In this document: positions 1-7,463 of the stretch, piece by piece
Layout: each line of letters opens with the position of its first letter
Numbering within the stretch: the stretch's first letter is position 1
Source: a virus
DNA: 36,614 bases
Direction: 5' to 3' (one strand)
IMG/VR virus record: IMGVR_UViG_3300012931_000051
Span: 1-36,614 of that record
The notes under the pieces: generated by a model
What the model was told of the DNA's origin: nothing
The model's input: the letters and a program-made list of their open reading frames with translations, nothing else
Databases searched by the model: none
Translations under genes and position numbers: made by a program

Positions 1-90
1 ACAAAAAATACGCCTCACACTACCCTCTTTAGCTCCTACACCCACCCCCCTCACCCCCGCTCCCTGCCCTCCCCCCCCCCCCCCCCCCCC
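1..90. other. C-rich low-complexity contig end with poly-C run
   Basis: Bases 1-70 are almost entirely pyrimidine, mostly C with scattered A and T, and lead into an unbroken run of 20 C at 71-90. Ordinary coding-type sequence starts at 91. The stretch looks like degraded read quality next to a homopolymer, or like tailing added during library preparation, rather than phage coding sequence. It cuts the regulator gene to its right. The other end of the window shows the same kind of sequence. Confidence 0.7.
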
Positions 91-346
91 AACGCATTCT
101 CAATCATCCGCTGGACCTCAGAACGACTAATTGCGTCAACATCTTCGCACGTCGTTTTGCATGAACAAGGAATTCCAAACAACAACTCAACAGGAACTCC
201 TTTGGATATAAGGAGCTTCAAGACATGGTAAGGTGGTTCAGAAAAGCCAGATCTATTTTCGGGTTTTCCATAGCGATAAACAGTTGCCCTGGCTTTACCG
301 AGCAATTCTGCTAAACATCTACGTCATTTAAGTCAAGAAAATCCAC
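91..346 (-). CDS. HTH regulator, truncated at contig end, probable 1-nt frameshift near start
   Basis: The uninterrupted frame starts only at a TTG (305) and reads LLGKARATVYRYGKPENRSG, which looks like the second half of a Cro/XRE-type helix-turn-helix. The first helix is missing in that frame. One frame over, a GTG at 346 gives MDFLDLNDVDV followed by TAG at 311-313. Slipping back one base in the T-run at 313-315 joins this to LAELLGKARATVYRYG without a gap, giving a credible complete HTH. Either one T was lost (mutation or sequencing) or the shift is used. The C-terminus runs into the poly-C end, so the polyglycine tail is not trustworthy. The gene is divergent from the early operon, with about 106 bp between the starts, the usual place for a lysis-lysogeny or early repressor. 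The HTH call is by eye and the target is unknown. Confidence 0.55.
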
Positions 347-403
347 AATTTTTCAAGATCCATAAAGTCAAAATAGCACAAAAGAATAACCCATTAAAAA
401 AAT

Positions 404-482
404 ATTAGGAAAACTATTGGAAATATTAGCGTAGCTAATTATATTCTTTGGCATGGCTAATAATAAAATCAGTGTTGCTAAT
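404..482 (+). promoter_or_regulatory. Early promoter with phased operator half-sites
   Basis: A -35 TTGGAA (417-422) and -10 TATATT (440-445) are separated by exactly 17 bp. The expected start of transcription falls at about 452-453, on the ATG of the next gene, so the mRNA would be leaderless. The spacer holds a perfect inverted repeat, ATTAGC (425-430) GTA GCTAAT (434-439). Related half-sites recur at 404 (ATTAGG), 456 and 477 (GCTAAT), giving same-orientation steps of 21, 22 and 21 bp. This matches two DNA turns and suggests cooperative repressor binding. Confidence 0.55.
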
Positions 483-662
483 ACAGAAAAACCATCTAAA
501 GGGGTGAATCTCGCTGTCCCGGGCGAAATAATTTCACGGATTAGAAATTTGCAACCTCTCGTTGGCCGCACGCTAGGACTCCGTACAAAAGCGCCTCAGT
601 ACATGGTCATTTCTGAAGCTATCGGGCTTATGGAAAAGAAAGCATCATTGAGGGTTGGATAA
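453..662 (+). CDS. Small ribbon-helix-helix-like protein, probably a regulator
   Basis: 69 residues. A short strand-like segment (residues 17-23, GVNLAVP) is followed by two helices (about 24-35 and 50-65), the order seen in Arc/ParD-type ribbon-helix-helix proteins, which bind DNA as dimers. There is no Shine-Dalgarno before the ATG, but a good sigma-70 type promoter ends 8 bp upstream, so the ATG probably sits at the 5' end of the transcript. Two operator half-sites (GCTAAT) lie inside the first codons, which would fit autoregulation or control by the divergent HTH protein. The stop overlaps the next start (TAATG). No specific family is recognised and the RHH assignment is an inference from pattern. 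Confidence 0.6.
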   Translation: MANNKISVANTEKPSKGVNLAVPGEIISRIRNLQPLVGRTLGLRTKAPQYMVISEAIGLMEKKASLRVG

Positions 663-1573
663 TGTCCAAATCCGGTGGAATGGTCTGGGTAAAATTGCCA
701 ATAAGCATTTTTTGCATGGCTGGAATGGCCAACCTAGAGAACGCAAAAGGATGGCTGCTATCCCTCATGCGTTCACTTTCTGAGAACGACCCCACACTTA
801 ACGAATTTGGGGCCTACCTTCTAGGAGAACGAGAAAACTACCTAGCACACGAACGCGACCGCAAAAAACAAGCACCGTACGAAACTTCCACAGATTCCTC
901 GGATTCCTCGGATTCCTCGGATTCCAAAAATTCCGCGGATTCCGCTCTACATAATATGTCTTGTACTGTATTGTATTCCTCAGATAACATTACTCTTGAA
1001 TCAAAGAATACAGAAAACACGAAAAAACCAACTACTGACGTAACCGCGCGCGAGGGGCCAAATTCTGGACATACCACCCACTCTCTGTCTCCTGACTCCT
1101 CGCGCACTGGCGTGGAACGGTCGCATTTCCCCGGAAACGACCCTCAGGGCGACGATATCCCCCTGGAGCCGACATCTATACCCCCCACAGTCAATCTGCC
1201 CGCAAAACGCAGGAAAACGGCTACGGTCGAGGTGTACGATTGCGGGGTCCTGGAGATCTGGGAGGCTATGCCCCAGATTTCCAAGGAGCGATCATCCCGC
1301 CGGGAGTTGGCGAAAGCGTGGGAAGACGCCGGAAAACCGTTTCCCGGAACCGTCGTCGCCGCGCTAGAAGTCTGGAAGCAGTCGGAAAAGTGGACGAAGG
1401 ACAGCGGAACCTACCAAGAAGCGGCCCACCGCTGGATGAAAAATCGGAAATGGGAAGAACTCCCGGCAATCCCCAAAACGCCCGCCCAAGAGCGAGAGGA
1501 AGCCTTTGAGGCAGGGAAGAAGATTGTCGAACGGATCAAAGAAGAACGGCGTCTCGGACTAAGGAGGGACTGA
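662..1573 (+). CDS. Putative replication initiator / replisome organiser
   Basis: 303 residues. The C-terminal part (about residues 190-303) contains WEAMPQ and then SEKWTKDSGTYQEAAHRWMK, a Trp-rich pattern common at the C-terminus of phage O-like replication and DnaD-like proteins (WTKDGG.Y....WL...RW). Residues 78-88 are a Ser-Asp repeat made by a 9-bp tandem repeat, followed by a low-complexity Ser/Thr linker. The N-terminal 60 residues have no domain that I recognise and are shorter than a typical winged helix. GAGG lies 8 bp before the ATG, which overlaps the previous stop. Its place at the head of the early operon, before a possible helicase loader and recombination genes, supports a role in replication start. 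Confidence 0.5.
   Translation: MSKSGGMVWVKLPISIFCMAGMANLENAKGWLLSLMRSLSENDPTLNEFGAYLLGERENYLAHERDRKKQAPYETSTDSSDSSDSSDSKNSADSALHNMSCTVLYSSDNITLESKNTENTKKPTTDVTAREGPNSGHTTHSLSPDSSRTGVERSHFPGNDPQGDDIPLEPTSIPPTVNLPAKRRKTATVEVYDCGVLEIWEAMPQISKERSSRRELAKAWEDAGKPFPGTVVAALEVWKQSEKWTKDSGTYQEAAHRWMKNRKWEELPAIPKTPAQEREEAFEAGKKIVERIKEERRLGLRRD
893..925 (+). repeat. 9-bp tandem repeat in coding sequence
   Basis: GATTCCTCG is repeated three times at 893-919, followed by a partial copy and two degenerate copies up to about 943. In frame it encodes Asp-Ser-Ser units. The unit length keeps the frame, so copy-number change would only lengthen or shorten the linker of the replication protein. Confidence 0.85.
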
Positions 1574-1576
1574 AGA

Positions 1577-2149
1577 ATGGAAAAATTTGACATCTACCAC
1601 CAAGAAGTCAGCCGCGCCCGCCGTTTGGCCGGACGGAAGATCGACATCCAGCTTGAGGCGGAAATCGCCGCAGATCTGGATGCTCGAATGCCAAAGCTCA
1701 CAGAGGATGCAATCCGTGACGTTTTTACCGAGGCCCGGACAAAGGTCGATGTGCCGAGTCTCGCCGACCTTACAGCGGCATGGCACCGCATTTGCGAACG
1801 CAACCGCAACACCCCGCAGCGTAACGCGCTACCCGCACCGGACCCGACGACAGCGGCTCCGAACTCAGACGATTGTTGGCGCGACCTAGCTGCCCGCAGA
1901 ATTGCCAGCAGACAGCCTAGCGTAAAAGCCCTGTTTCCGCCTCCATCAGACTGGATGGTGAGAATGCTGGGATCGGTTCCATCAGCCAAAGAAATCCACG
2001 CGTTCTGCAAAATGGTGATGGAACGGAGGGAACAGCGTTGGCTGCTGGAGTATTGGGGAGGAAATAACCCTTACGGCCTGAGCGAAGGTCAGATCCAGGC
2101 GTCCGTTAGGATGGTTGCGCAGCCTGAGCTGCGAGAAATTTTGGAATGA
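1577..2149 (+). CDS. Possible helicase loader / replication accessory protein
   Basis: 190 residues. The segment at about 30-75 (LTEDAIRDVFTEARTKVD, then PSLADLTAAWHRI) is an all-helical pattern like the N-terminal part of G39P/DnaI-type helicase loaders, with conserved-looking Pro-Ser-Leu and a Trp. The middle is Pro/Ala rich, and the C-terminus (about 135-190) is another helical block rich in Arg and Trp. AAGGAGG precedes the ATG by 9 bp. It lies three bases after the putative replication initiator, an order (initiator then loader) often seen in phage replication modules. The family link is weak and made by eye; no ATPase motif is present, so it is not a DnaC-type AAA+ loader. Confidence 0.4.
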   Translation: MEKFDIYHQEVSRARRLAGRKIDIQLEAEIAADLDARMPKLTEDAIRDVFTEARTKVDVPSLADLTAAWHRICERNRNTPQRNALPAPDPTTAAPNSDDCWRDLAARRIASRQPSVKALFPPPSDWMVRMLGSVPSAKEIHAFCKMVMERREQRWLLEYWGGNNPYGLSEGQIQASVRMVAQPELREILE

Positions 2150-2174
2150 CACAAACACAAACAAGGAGAAAATA

Positions 2175-2474
2175 ATGCAAGAAGATCAATCAATCCCAGC
2201 CATGGAGTGCACAGCCGTGGTCGTACATATACCAAACGATCCTACAGGAAGAACCAAGGCGACGGCATCAGTCGTTTTGAACGGACTTCTGCAGCTGAAT
2301 GAATTGCGAGTCGTTGATGGAGCAAACGGACCGTTCGTTGCATATCCGTGGATCTCTGGAGAGTTTCGCAGCTTCTTTTTACCGGTCACTCGCGAGCAGA
2401 GAGACTGTATCGAGACCGCGGTTCTGGCGGAATACCAGCGCGAATTAAGCAAGGAGAACGACAATGGCGTTTGA
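2175..2474 (+). CDS. SpoVG-like nucleic-acid-binding protein
   Basis: 99 residues. After a short leader, the pattern TKATASVVLN, LRVVDGANGPFVAYP and VLAEY follows the SpoVG fold (family pattern: A.ASI.L...F.V...RVIDG.NGLFVAMPS, ending in an alpha helix with EAVLAEY). SpoVG is a small DNA- and RNA-binding regulator in Firmicutes and spirochaetes. Here it sits directly before the YqaJ and RecT genes and overlaps the exonuclease start by 11 bp, so the two are translationally linked. The ATG at 2175 is chosen because AAGGAG lies 7 bp before it. Its job in the phage is unknown; binding to single-stranded nucleic acid in recombination or regulation of the early operon is plausible. Confidence 0.7.
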   Translation: MQEDQSIPAMECTAVVVHIPNDPTGRTKATASVVLNGLLQLNELRVVDGANGPFVAYPWISGEFRSFFLPVTREQRDCIETAVLAEYQRELSKENDNGV

Positions 2475-3444
2475 ATACTGCTCAATCGTTAACCTCGAAC
2501 AGAATACTCCGGAATGGCTGGAATGGAGAAACCAGGGGATCGGAGCATCCGAAGTCGCTGCAATTATGGGATTGTCAAAATGGGACACTCCGCTGTCTCT
2601 TTGGGCAAAGAAAACAGGGATCATTCCTCCACAATCCGAGGAAAACGAGGCTATGGAGTGGGGGCATCTCATGGAGCCTATCCTTGTGGATAAATGGTGC
2701 AAAGCTAACAGCGAGCGCGGCGTTTTACAACTGGCAAGAGGACCGGTATACCAGAGAAACGACGAGCCATGGATGCGCGCGAGCCTAGACGCGGTAGCGT
2801 TACTTAAGGACGGAAGCTGGGAGATCATTGAATGCAAAGAGGTCGGCTCCATCGACGGGTGGACAGACGATATTAACGGATCGGAGACGGTCCCGATCTA
2901 CTATCTCTACCAGGCGATCTGGCAGATGGCCGTCACAGGAATATCCCGCGTAAATTTTTCGGTACGCGTCTCCAACGGATACGGACGCACATGGATTTCC
3001 CGCGTGGTTGAGCGCGACCAAGCCTTTGAGCGATCAGTCATCTATCTCGTTTCCCTGTTCTGGGACAAAGTTCTCAAAAATAATTCACCGGAACTCACGG
3101 AAGGCCTGGCTGATGTGGATGCGAAAGCGATCAAAGCTATCATCCCCAGCATACAGGATGACGTCACCATCGACCTAGGAGACGAGGGGGAGGAGCTGTT
3201 GCTCGAACGCTCCGCCCTCGAAGCGCAGATCAAGGCTCTGGACGACAGAAAGACAACGATAGAGAACCGGATCAAATTGCTGGGCGGAGAAGCAAAGAAA
3301 GCCACGGCCAATGGCCGACCGGTATTTACCGCGTCAGCATACAACCGGGAATCCATCGACTCAAAATCTCTCCGAGAAAAATACCCGGACATCGCGACTC
3401 AATTCGTTAAAATAACGCCGGTACGTACCTGGCGATTCGCATAA
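2464..3444 (+). CDS. YqaJ-type phage recombination exonuclease
   Basis: 326 residues. YqaJ-like nucleases (lambda Exo fold) resect double-strand ends 5'-3' and hand the 3' strand to an annealing protein. Visible motifs: RNQGIGASEVAAIMG (22-36), MEWGHLMEP (64-72), SLDA with D109, and ECK (E123-x-K125), the PD-(D/E)XK metal site, then YxxYQAIWQMA as the helix that follows. The C-terminal part (about 240-275) is a coiled coil. The start has AAGGAG 8 bp upstream and overlaps the SpoVG-like gene. RecT follows after 27 bp. All key catalytic residues are present, so it should be active. Confidence 0.9.
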   Translation: MAFEYCSIVNLEQNTPEWLEWRNQGIGASEVAAIMGLSKWDTPLSLWAKKTGIIPPQSEENEAMEWGHLMEPILVDKWCKANSERGVLQLARGPVYQRNDEPWMRASLDAVALLKDGSWEIIECKEVGSIDGWTDDINGSETVPIYYLYQAIWQMAVTGISRVNFSVRVSNGYGRTWISRVVERDQAFERSVIYLVSLFWDKVLKNNSPELTEGLADVDAKAIKAIIPSIQDDVTIDLGDEGEELLLERSALEAQIKALDDRKTTIENRIKLLGGEAKKATANGRPVFTASAYNRESIDSKSLREKYPDIATQFVKITPVRTWRFA

Positions 3445-3471
3445 ACAGCATACCAAAGCAAGGAGAACAAC

Positions 3472-4341
3472 ATGACAGGAAATAACACATTCGGAGCCGC
3501 TTTCGGCACGAAAAAACCACAAGAGATACAGCCGAAAACGAGCACCCAGGAAGCTCCAGAGCAAGCCGAGGCAGTCCAGCCAGCACAAGCTCGGCAGACG
3601 CTGTCACAGGCCGCACGGGATTCCGTGCAAGCGATGCTTGCCAATCAGTTCAAGGCTATTCAGAGCATAATACCGAAGCATGTAGACGCTCAACGCCTTG
3701 CTCGCATCGCGCTGATTGAGTTCCAGCGCAACCCGAAACTAATAGCGTGCTCTCCGCAATCTATCGTGGGATGCGTACTGCAGGCTGCAATGGTTGGCTT
3801 AGAGATCGGTGGATCAATGGGATACTGCTACATGGTACCATACAAGGGACAAGCCCAATTCCAGGTCGGCTACAAGGGGTTGCTCAAACTAGCCCGCAAC
3901 ACCGGAGAATTGCGCCAGATCGACGCTGGAATCGTCTGCCAAAATGATGATTTCGAGTTCGAGAAAGGAATGGAACCTAAATGTAAAGTCTCGTTTGTGT
4001 TTGGCAAGGATCGTGGCCCTGTGATTGGTTATTACGCCTGCGCCACATTCAAGGACGGAGGGGGTGCGTTCGAGGCGATGACCAAGGACGAGGTTTTGAA
4101 ATTCGCCAAGGCAAAGAGCCGAGCGTTTGGCGACGGTCCTTGGCAGACAGATTTTGACGCGATGGCAATAAAGACCGTCATCAAACGCCTGTCTAAATGG
4201 CTTCCGATCTCTGAGTCCATGGCTGCAGTAATTGCCAAAGACGAGCAGGTCTTGACGGAAAAAGTGAATTTGGATGTCGGCGAAGTGATAACCGCAGAGG
4301 TCGTGGACACGACAACTGGAGAGGTGACCAATGAAAATTGA
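3472..4341 (+). CDS. recT: RecT single-strand annealing protein
   Basis: 289 residues, close to the usual RecT length. After a Gln/Ala-rich N-terminus (1-50), the RecT core is clear: QRNPKLIACSPQSIVGCVLQ (85-104), GLEIGGSMGYCYMVPYKGQA (109-128) and FQVGYKGLLKLA (130-141). RecT coats the 3' single strand left by the exonuclease and anneals it to homologous DNA. It is the partner of the YqaJ nuclease just upstream. AGGAG precedes the ATG, and the 3' end overlaps the ATPase gene by 11 bp, so the set forms one operon. The C-terminal 30 residues are acidic and Thr/Val rich, as in other RecT proteins. Confidence 0.92.
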   Translation: MTGNNTFGAAFGTKKPQEIQPKTSTQEAPEQAEAVQPAQARQTLSQAARDSVQAMLANQFKAIQSIIPKHVDAQRLARIALIEFQRNPKLIACSPQSIVGCVLQAAMVGLEIGGSMGYCYMVPYKGQAQFQVGYKGLLKLARNTGELRQIDAGIVCQNDDFEFEKGMEPKCKVSFVFGKDRGPVIGYYACATFKDGGGAFEAMTKDEVLKFAKAKSRAFGDGPWQTDFDAMAIKTVIKRLSKWLPISESMAAVIAKDEQVLTEKVNLDVGEVITAEVVDTTTGEVTNEN

Positions 4342-5683
4342 GAGAATTCACCTGCGCAACGTGCTCGGCGTCGAAGAAATGGAATTCGTCGCCGGAACAT
4401 TGACCGTTGTCACCGGAACGAACGGTACCGGAAAATCATCAATCCTTGAAGCCATTAAGTCTGGGCTCTCAGGGGGATGTCACGACGCTACGCTTTTGCG
4501 CGCGGGGTCGGAGAAGGGAGAAATCGTCCTAGAATTCGACGATGGAAAAACGCTCACAAAAAAAATTTCGCAGGACGAAAGTTCCATCACCATGCGCGAC
4601 CAAGACGGAAACCTGCTCAAGCGTCCAGCCTCCATTCTCCAGGAGATTGTGGACGAGTTCTCCGCAAACCCGGTAGAATTCCTCACGGCGAAGCCGAAAG
4701 ATCGTGCACGGGTATTGCTCGAGTCAATGCCTATTGCATCAAGCCCTGATGAGCTGCGGAACATTTGTGACGGTCTACAGGTCGTGTCGAATTCGTTGAC
4801 TGGGCTAGATCTGATCGATAATGCTTACCGCTCGGTTTACGACCAGAGGACTACGGTAAATGTACTGGCGCGAGACAAAGAGGGCGCAGCTAAGCAAATC
4901 CAGAGCGCGATAGGTAACGAAGACCCTGACCAGGTGCAAGCCCTACTCAACGGAGCTATCGCCCGCGAACAAAAGATCGGAGCAGACAAGGCGGCCGAAC
5001 ATTCATCCGTAGCAGAGACAGCCCGCGCAGACCATGCCGATTCTGAGAGACGGATTGCTGAAATCAAGCAAGACTATCATCAACGCATCCAGGAGCTGAT
5101 GAATGAGATGAGCGCGCTCGTAGCCAAGGAAACAGCTGTTCGCTCCGAAATGATCGGGGCAAGCGTAAAAGCTAAAGAATTGATCGATGCGAAATACGAA
5201 AAAGATCTCACGGACGTGGCGCAAGAGCGTTCCGCGCTACAGGAGAGGCTCAAGGCGTCCATAAAATCGCAAGAAGGACGCGAAGCTGCTCGCAAAGCAG
5301 AAGCAGAAGCGGGAGGGCTTAAGCTCGAAAGTAAACGCCTCACTGGAATTCTTGAGCGAATCACCGAGTACCGGAATTCGCTGATTGCCAATCTCCCAAT
5401 CCAAGGGCTGGAGGTGCGCGACGGAGACGTGTTCCGAGACGGAGTGCAGTTTGACCGGCTCAACACAGCTCAGCGCGTAGGGATCGCAGTGCAAGTGGCC
5501 GCCTTGCGCGCCAAAGGCTTGGGAGTCGTTTGTATGGATGGGCTGGAGTGCCTGGATAAGGAAACATGGGACGCGTTCGTTGGAGCCGCCCTAGATTCCA
5601 GGCTACAAATGTTCGTAACCCGCGTAAGCGACGAACCGCTAAGCGTGGAGGCGATCAATCAAAACCAAGGAGACCAATCATGA
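4331..5683 (+). CDS. SMC/RecF-like ABC-type ATPase of the recombination cluster
   Basis: 450 residues. Walker A is GTNGTGKSS (29-37). A long coiled coil fills about 190-345. The C-terminal half-site shows LNTAQRVGIAVQVA (377-390) in place of the ABC signature, and LGVVCMDGLECLD (about 397-409) as Walker B, followed by a short His-less strand. The coiled coil is much shorter than in SMC or SbcC, so this is a small RecF/SbcC-like phage ATPase. It overlaps recT by 11 bp and the next gene by 4 bp (ATGA). Its role is probably handling DNA ends or coupling resection to annealing, but this is inference; no separate SbcD-like nuclease gene is seen beside it. Confidence 0.8.
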   Translation: MKIERIHLRNVLGVEEMEFVAGTLTVVTGTNGTGKSSILEAIKSGLSGGCHDATLLRAGSEKGEIVLEFDDGKTLTKKISQDESSITMRDQDGNLLKRPASILQEIVDEFSANPVEFLTAKPKDRARVLLESMPIASSPDELRNICDGLQVVSNSLTGLDLIDNAYRSVYDQRTTVNVLARDKEGAAKQIQSAIGNEDPDQVQALLNGAIAREQKIGADKAAEHSSVAETARADHADSERRIAEIKQDYHQRIQELMNEMSALVAKETAVRSEMIGASVKAKELIDAKYEKDLTDVAQERSALQERLKASIKSQEGREAARKAEAEAGGLKLESKRLTGILERITEYRNSLIANLPIQGLEVRDGDVFRDGVQFDRLNTAQRVGIAVQVAALRAKGLGVVCMDGLECLDKETWDAFVGAALDSRLQMFVTRVSDEPLSVEAINQNQGDQS

Positions 5684-6033
5684 ATAATGGACGGAAATTA
5701 GCATTCTACGAACTAGGAGGCGGACGTCTTGCGCAAGACGTTCAGGAAGCTTTCGAGGAGGCGAGCCGCTTCGCAACTCAAAACTCCCTAAGCTCCGAAA
5801 TCACGCTCAGAATCAAGCTCAGTGCCCCGAGTCCTCAAGAGCCTGACTTCGCAGAGGCTTACTGGGAGGTCGGAGTAAAGAAAGAGCCTCGACGTTCAAT
5901 GCGCGTAACGACACAACAAGTCAGAGGGATCATTATTGCGGACGGGAAAGACTCTGCAAGTTGCGTACAACTTAACCTGGATCTCCCAGAACTCTCACGA
6001 GAAATCACCGTAAAACATGCCGTAGGCATTTAG
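5680..6033 (+). CDS. Hypothetical protein after the recombination ATPase
   Basis: 117 residues, ATGA overlap with the ATPase gene, AAGGAG 7 bp before the start. N-terminal helical segment (13-40) rich in Ala/Glu, then alternating hydrophobic residues consistent with a small alpha/beta protein (TLRIKL, WEVGVKK, RGIIIADG). No family is recognised. It ends with TAG inside TAGGAG, which serves as the ribosome binding site of the next gene; a TAA follows one codon later as backup. Co-translation with the ATPase suggests that both act in the same process. Confidence 0.75.
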   Translation: MNNGRKLAFYELGGGRLAQDVQEAFEEASRFATQNSLSSEITLRIKLSAPSPQEPDFAEAYWEVGVKKEPRRSMRVTTQQVRGIIIADGKDSASCVQLNLDLPELSREITVKHAVGI

Positions 6034-6042
6034 GAGTAAAAA

Positions 6043-6804
6043 ATGGAACCAAAGCTTACAATCAATACCCCCGACGGAAACGTCATCATCGGAAACCAGG
6101 TCATCAAACTACAGGATAAGACCTCAAACCAATTCAGCACGACAGATTTTGACTCTTTCGTTGACTACGTGTCGATGAAAAACCCCAGGTTGTTTTACGC
6201 AAACAATGCCGTCACAGCTATTTCGCAATCAGACATTGACCACCCGACAAGGGATAGTCATCCGTTCGCTATCCTGAATCTCAAAGAATCAAATTACTTA
6301 ACCAGCATGGTGAAGTGCAACAGCGAGTGGTATGAAATCGGAGCCTTTGAAGAATTGCTGCGAAAACACAAACGGCAAATCGGAAGCCAAGGCGTATCCC
6401 TACTGGACAACGTGCGCAATTTCCGACTGGTAAAAACCGTGAAGGTTGAACGTAGAAAAGAGCGCAACGGAAACTTCCACTTCGCAGCGACTCTAGAAGG
6501 GGGTTCAAAGGAAGATTTTACGCCTCCGGAATCCGTAATCTTCGATCTTCCCGTTTTCGATGGAATTAACAACAATTCCGACTTCGAGCTGGAATTCTTT
6601 TTTGATTTCCGACAAGATGACGGCGAAGCAGCTCTCAAGTTTAAGCTTGAAAATCTGAACCTCACAGAAGAAATCCGGGAAGAAAAAGAGCGCGTCGTTC
6701 GAAGTGCTTTTTCTGCGAGGAGTCTACAGATTTCATTCGGTCAATTCTCATTCGAGAAGAAAACGGACGAATGGGCGTACAAAATCAATCAAGTCCAACT
6801 GTAA
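6043..6804 (+). CDS. DUF2303 (YfdQ)-like phage protein
   Basis: 253 residues. The order of features fits DUF2303: a segment with DFDSFVDYVSMKN (39-51), then a strand with AVTAISQSDIDHPTRDSHPF (58-77) like the ...DYH.....H..H pattern, followed by SEWYEIGAFEELLRKH and an acidic C-terminal half (170-253). The family is found near RecT/exonuclease genes in many phages and prophages, but its function is not known. AGGAG lies 6 bp upstream of the ATG. Sequence agreement with the family is judged by eye and is moderate. Confidence 0.5.
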   Translation: MEPKLTINTPDGNVIIGNQVIKLQDKTSNQFSTTDFDSFVDYVSMKNPRLFYANNAVTAISQSDIDHPTRDSHPFAILNLKESNYLTSMVKCNSEWYEIGAFEELLRKHKRQIGSQGVSLLDNVRNFRLVKTVKVERRKERNGNFHFAATLEGGSKEDFTPPESVIFDLPVFDGINNNSDFELEFFFDFRQDDGEAALKFKLENLNLTEEIREEKERVVRSAFSARSLQISFGQFSFEKKTDEWAYKINQVQL

Positions 6805-6811
6805 TTTGATC

Positions 6812-6897
6812 GCCCGAAACACGGGCAACCGCTGGCGGGCTGGGTTCAACCGAGGCATGGTTACTAGGCCAAGGGGAATTTTCCCGCCGCCAGCGGT
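6812..6897 (+). ncRNA. Candidate structured RNA in early intergenic region
   Basis: The 146-bp gap between two early genes contains GCCCG (6812-6816) / CGGGC (6822-6826) and then a perfect 11-bp stem, 6828-6838 with 6887-6897 (ACCGCTGGCGG / CCGCCAGCGGT). The 48-nt interior holds smaller inverted repeats such as GGGAA-TT-TTCCC (6874-6885), so a multi-branch fold is possible. There is no U-run after it, so it is not a standard terminator. The rest of the gap is A-rich and leads into an AAGGAG ribosome site. What it does is unknown; a leader-type regulator of the downstream gene or a stable RNA are options. Confidence 0.45.
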
Positions 6898-6950
6898 CAC
6901 ATATAAACTAAAAATCAAAACAAGTAACACACAAAAGCAAGGAGAATATC

Positions 6951-7391
6951 ATGTTAGAAGATTTGATCAAAGACATCGTCAGCAATAATCAGGATCAAAA
7001 ACTTCTCGCTCTCGCGAAGGTCTCTTCCGGGGAGATCGCCAAGAAGCTGAAGGCCACGCCGAAACTGCCGATGCAGAACATGTTCGAGGAAGGCGAGCTA
7101 GTGACGCAGATCATCCTTGGCGTGGCCCCGAGCGATGGAGAGCCTATGACACGGTACAAATATCCTGAGCCAGGCCAACCAGCCATGGTCGTGGGTCACA
7201 TACACGACCCGAAGATCACCGGAGGAGATAAAGGCTTCGCGGGATTGGATGACATTGAGGTACTCTGTATGGACGCGAATGGAGAAATCGGGCATTACGT
7301 AGTCGCCTCGCGCTACTTCCGGCGGTGGATCGATGGCGAGCAGACCTACCCCGAACGGATTGCGTGGCTGGAGAAGCAGGCGCGAGGCTGA
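6951..7391 (+). CDS. Hypothetical early protein
   Basis: 146 residues with AAGGAG 6-7 bp before the ATG. N-terminal helix (1-35) with Lys/Ala, then FEEGELVTQIILGV and a PGQPAMVVGHIHDP segment (75-88) that reads like a small beta-barrel, and a C-terminal basic-aromatic helix (YFRRWIDGEQTYPERIAWLE). It may be a small SH3-like or OB-like protein, but no family is recognised. It is preceded by the structured intergenic RNA candidate, which may control it. Confidence 0.7.
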   Translation: MLEDLIKDIVSNNQDQKLLALAKVSSGEIAKKLKATPKLPMQNMFEEGELVTQIILGVAPSDGEPMTRYKYPEPGQPAMVVGHIHDPKITGGDKGFAGLDDIEVLCMDANGEIGHYVVASRYFRRWIDGEQTYPERIAWLEKQARG

Positions 7392-7463
7392 TTGATTGAA
7401 TGCCGGAAACTCCGGCGACCCGGCGGGTGTCGATCGTGAGTACAGGGCATCCGCTGGGATTCA

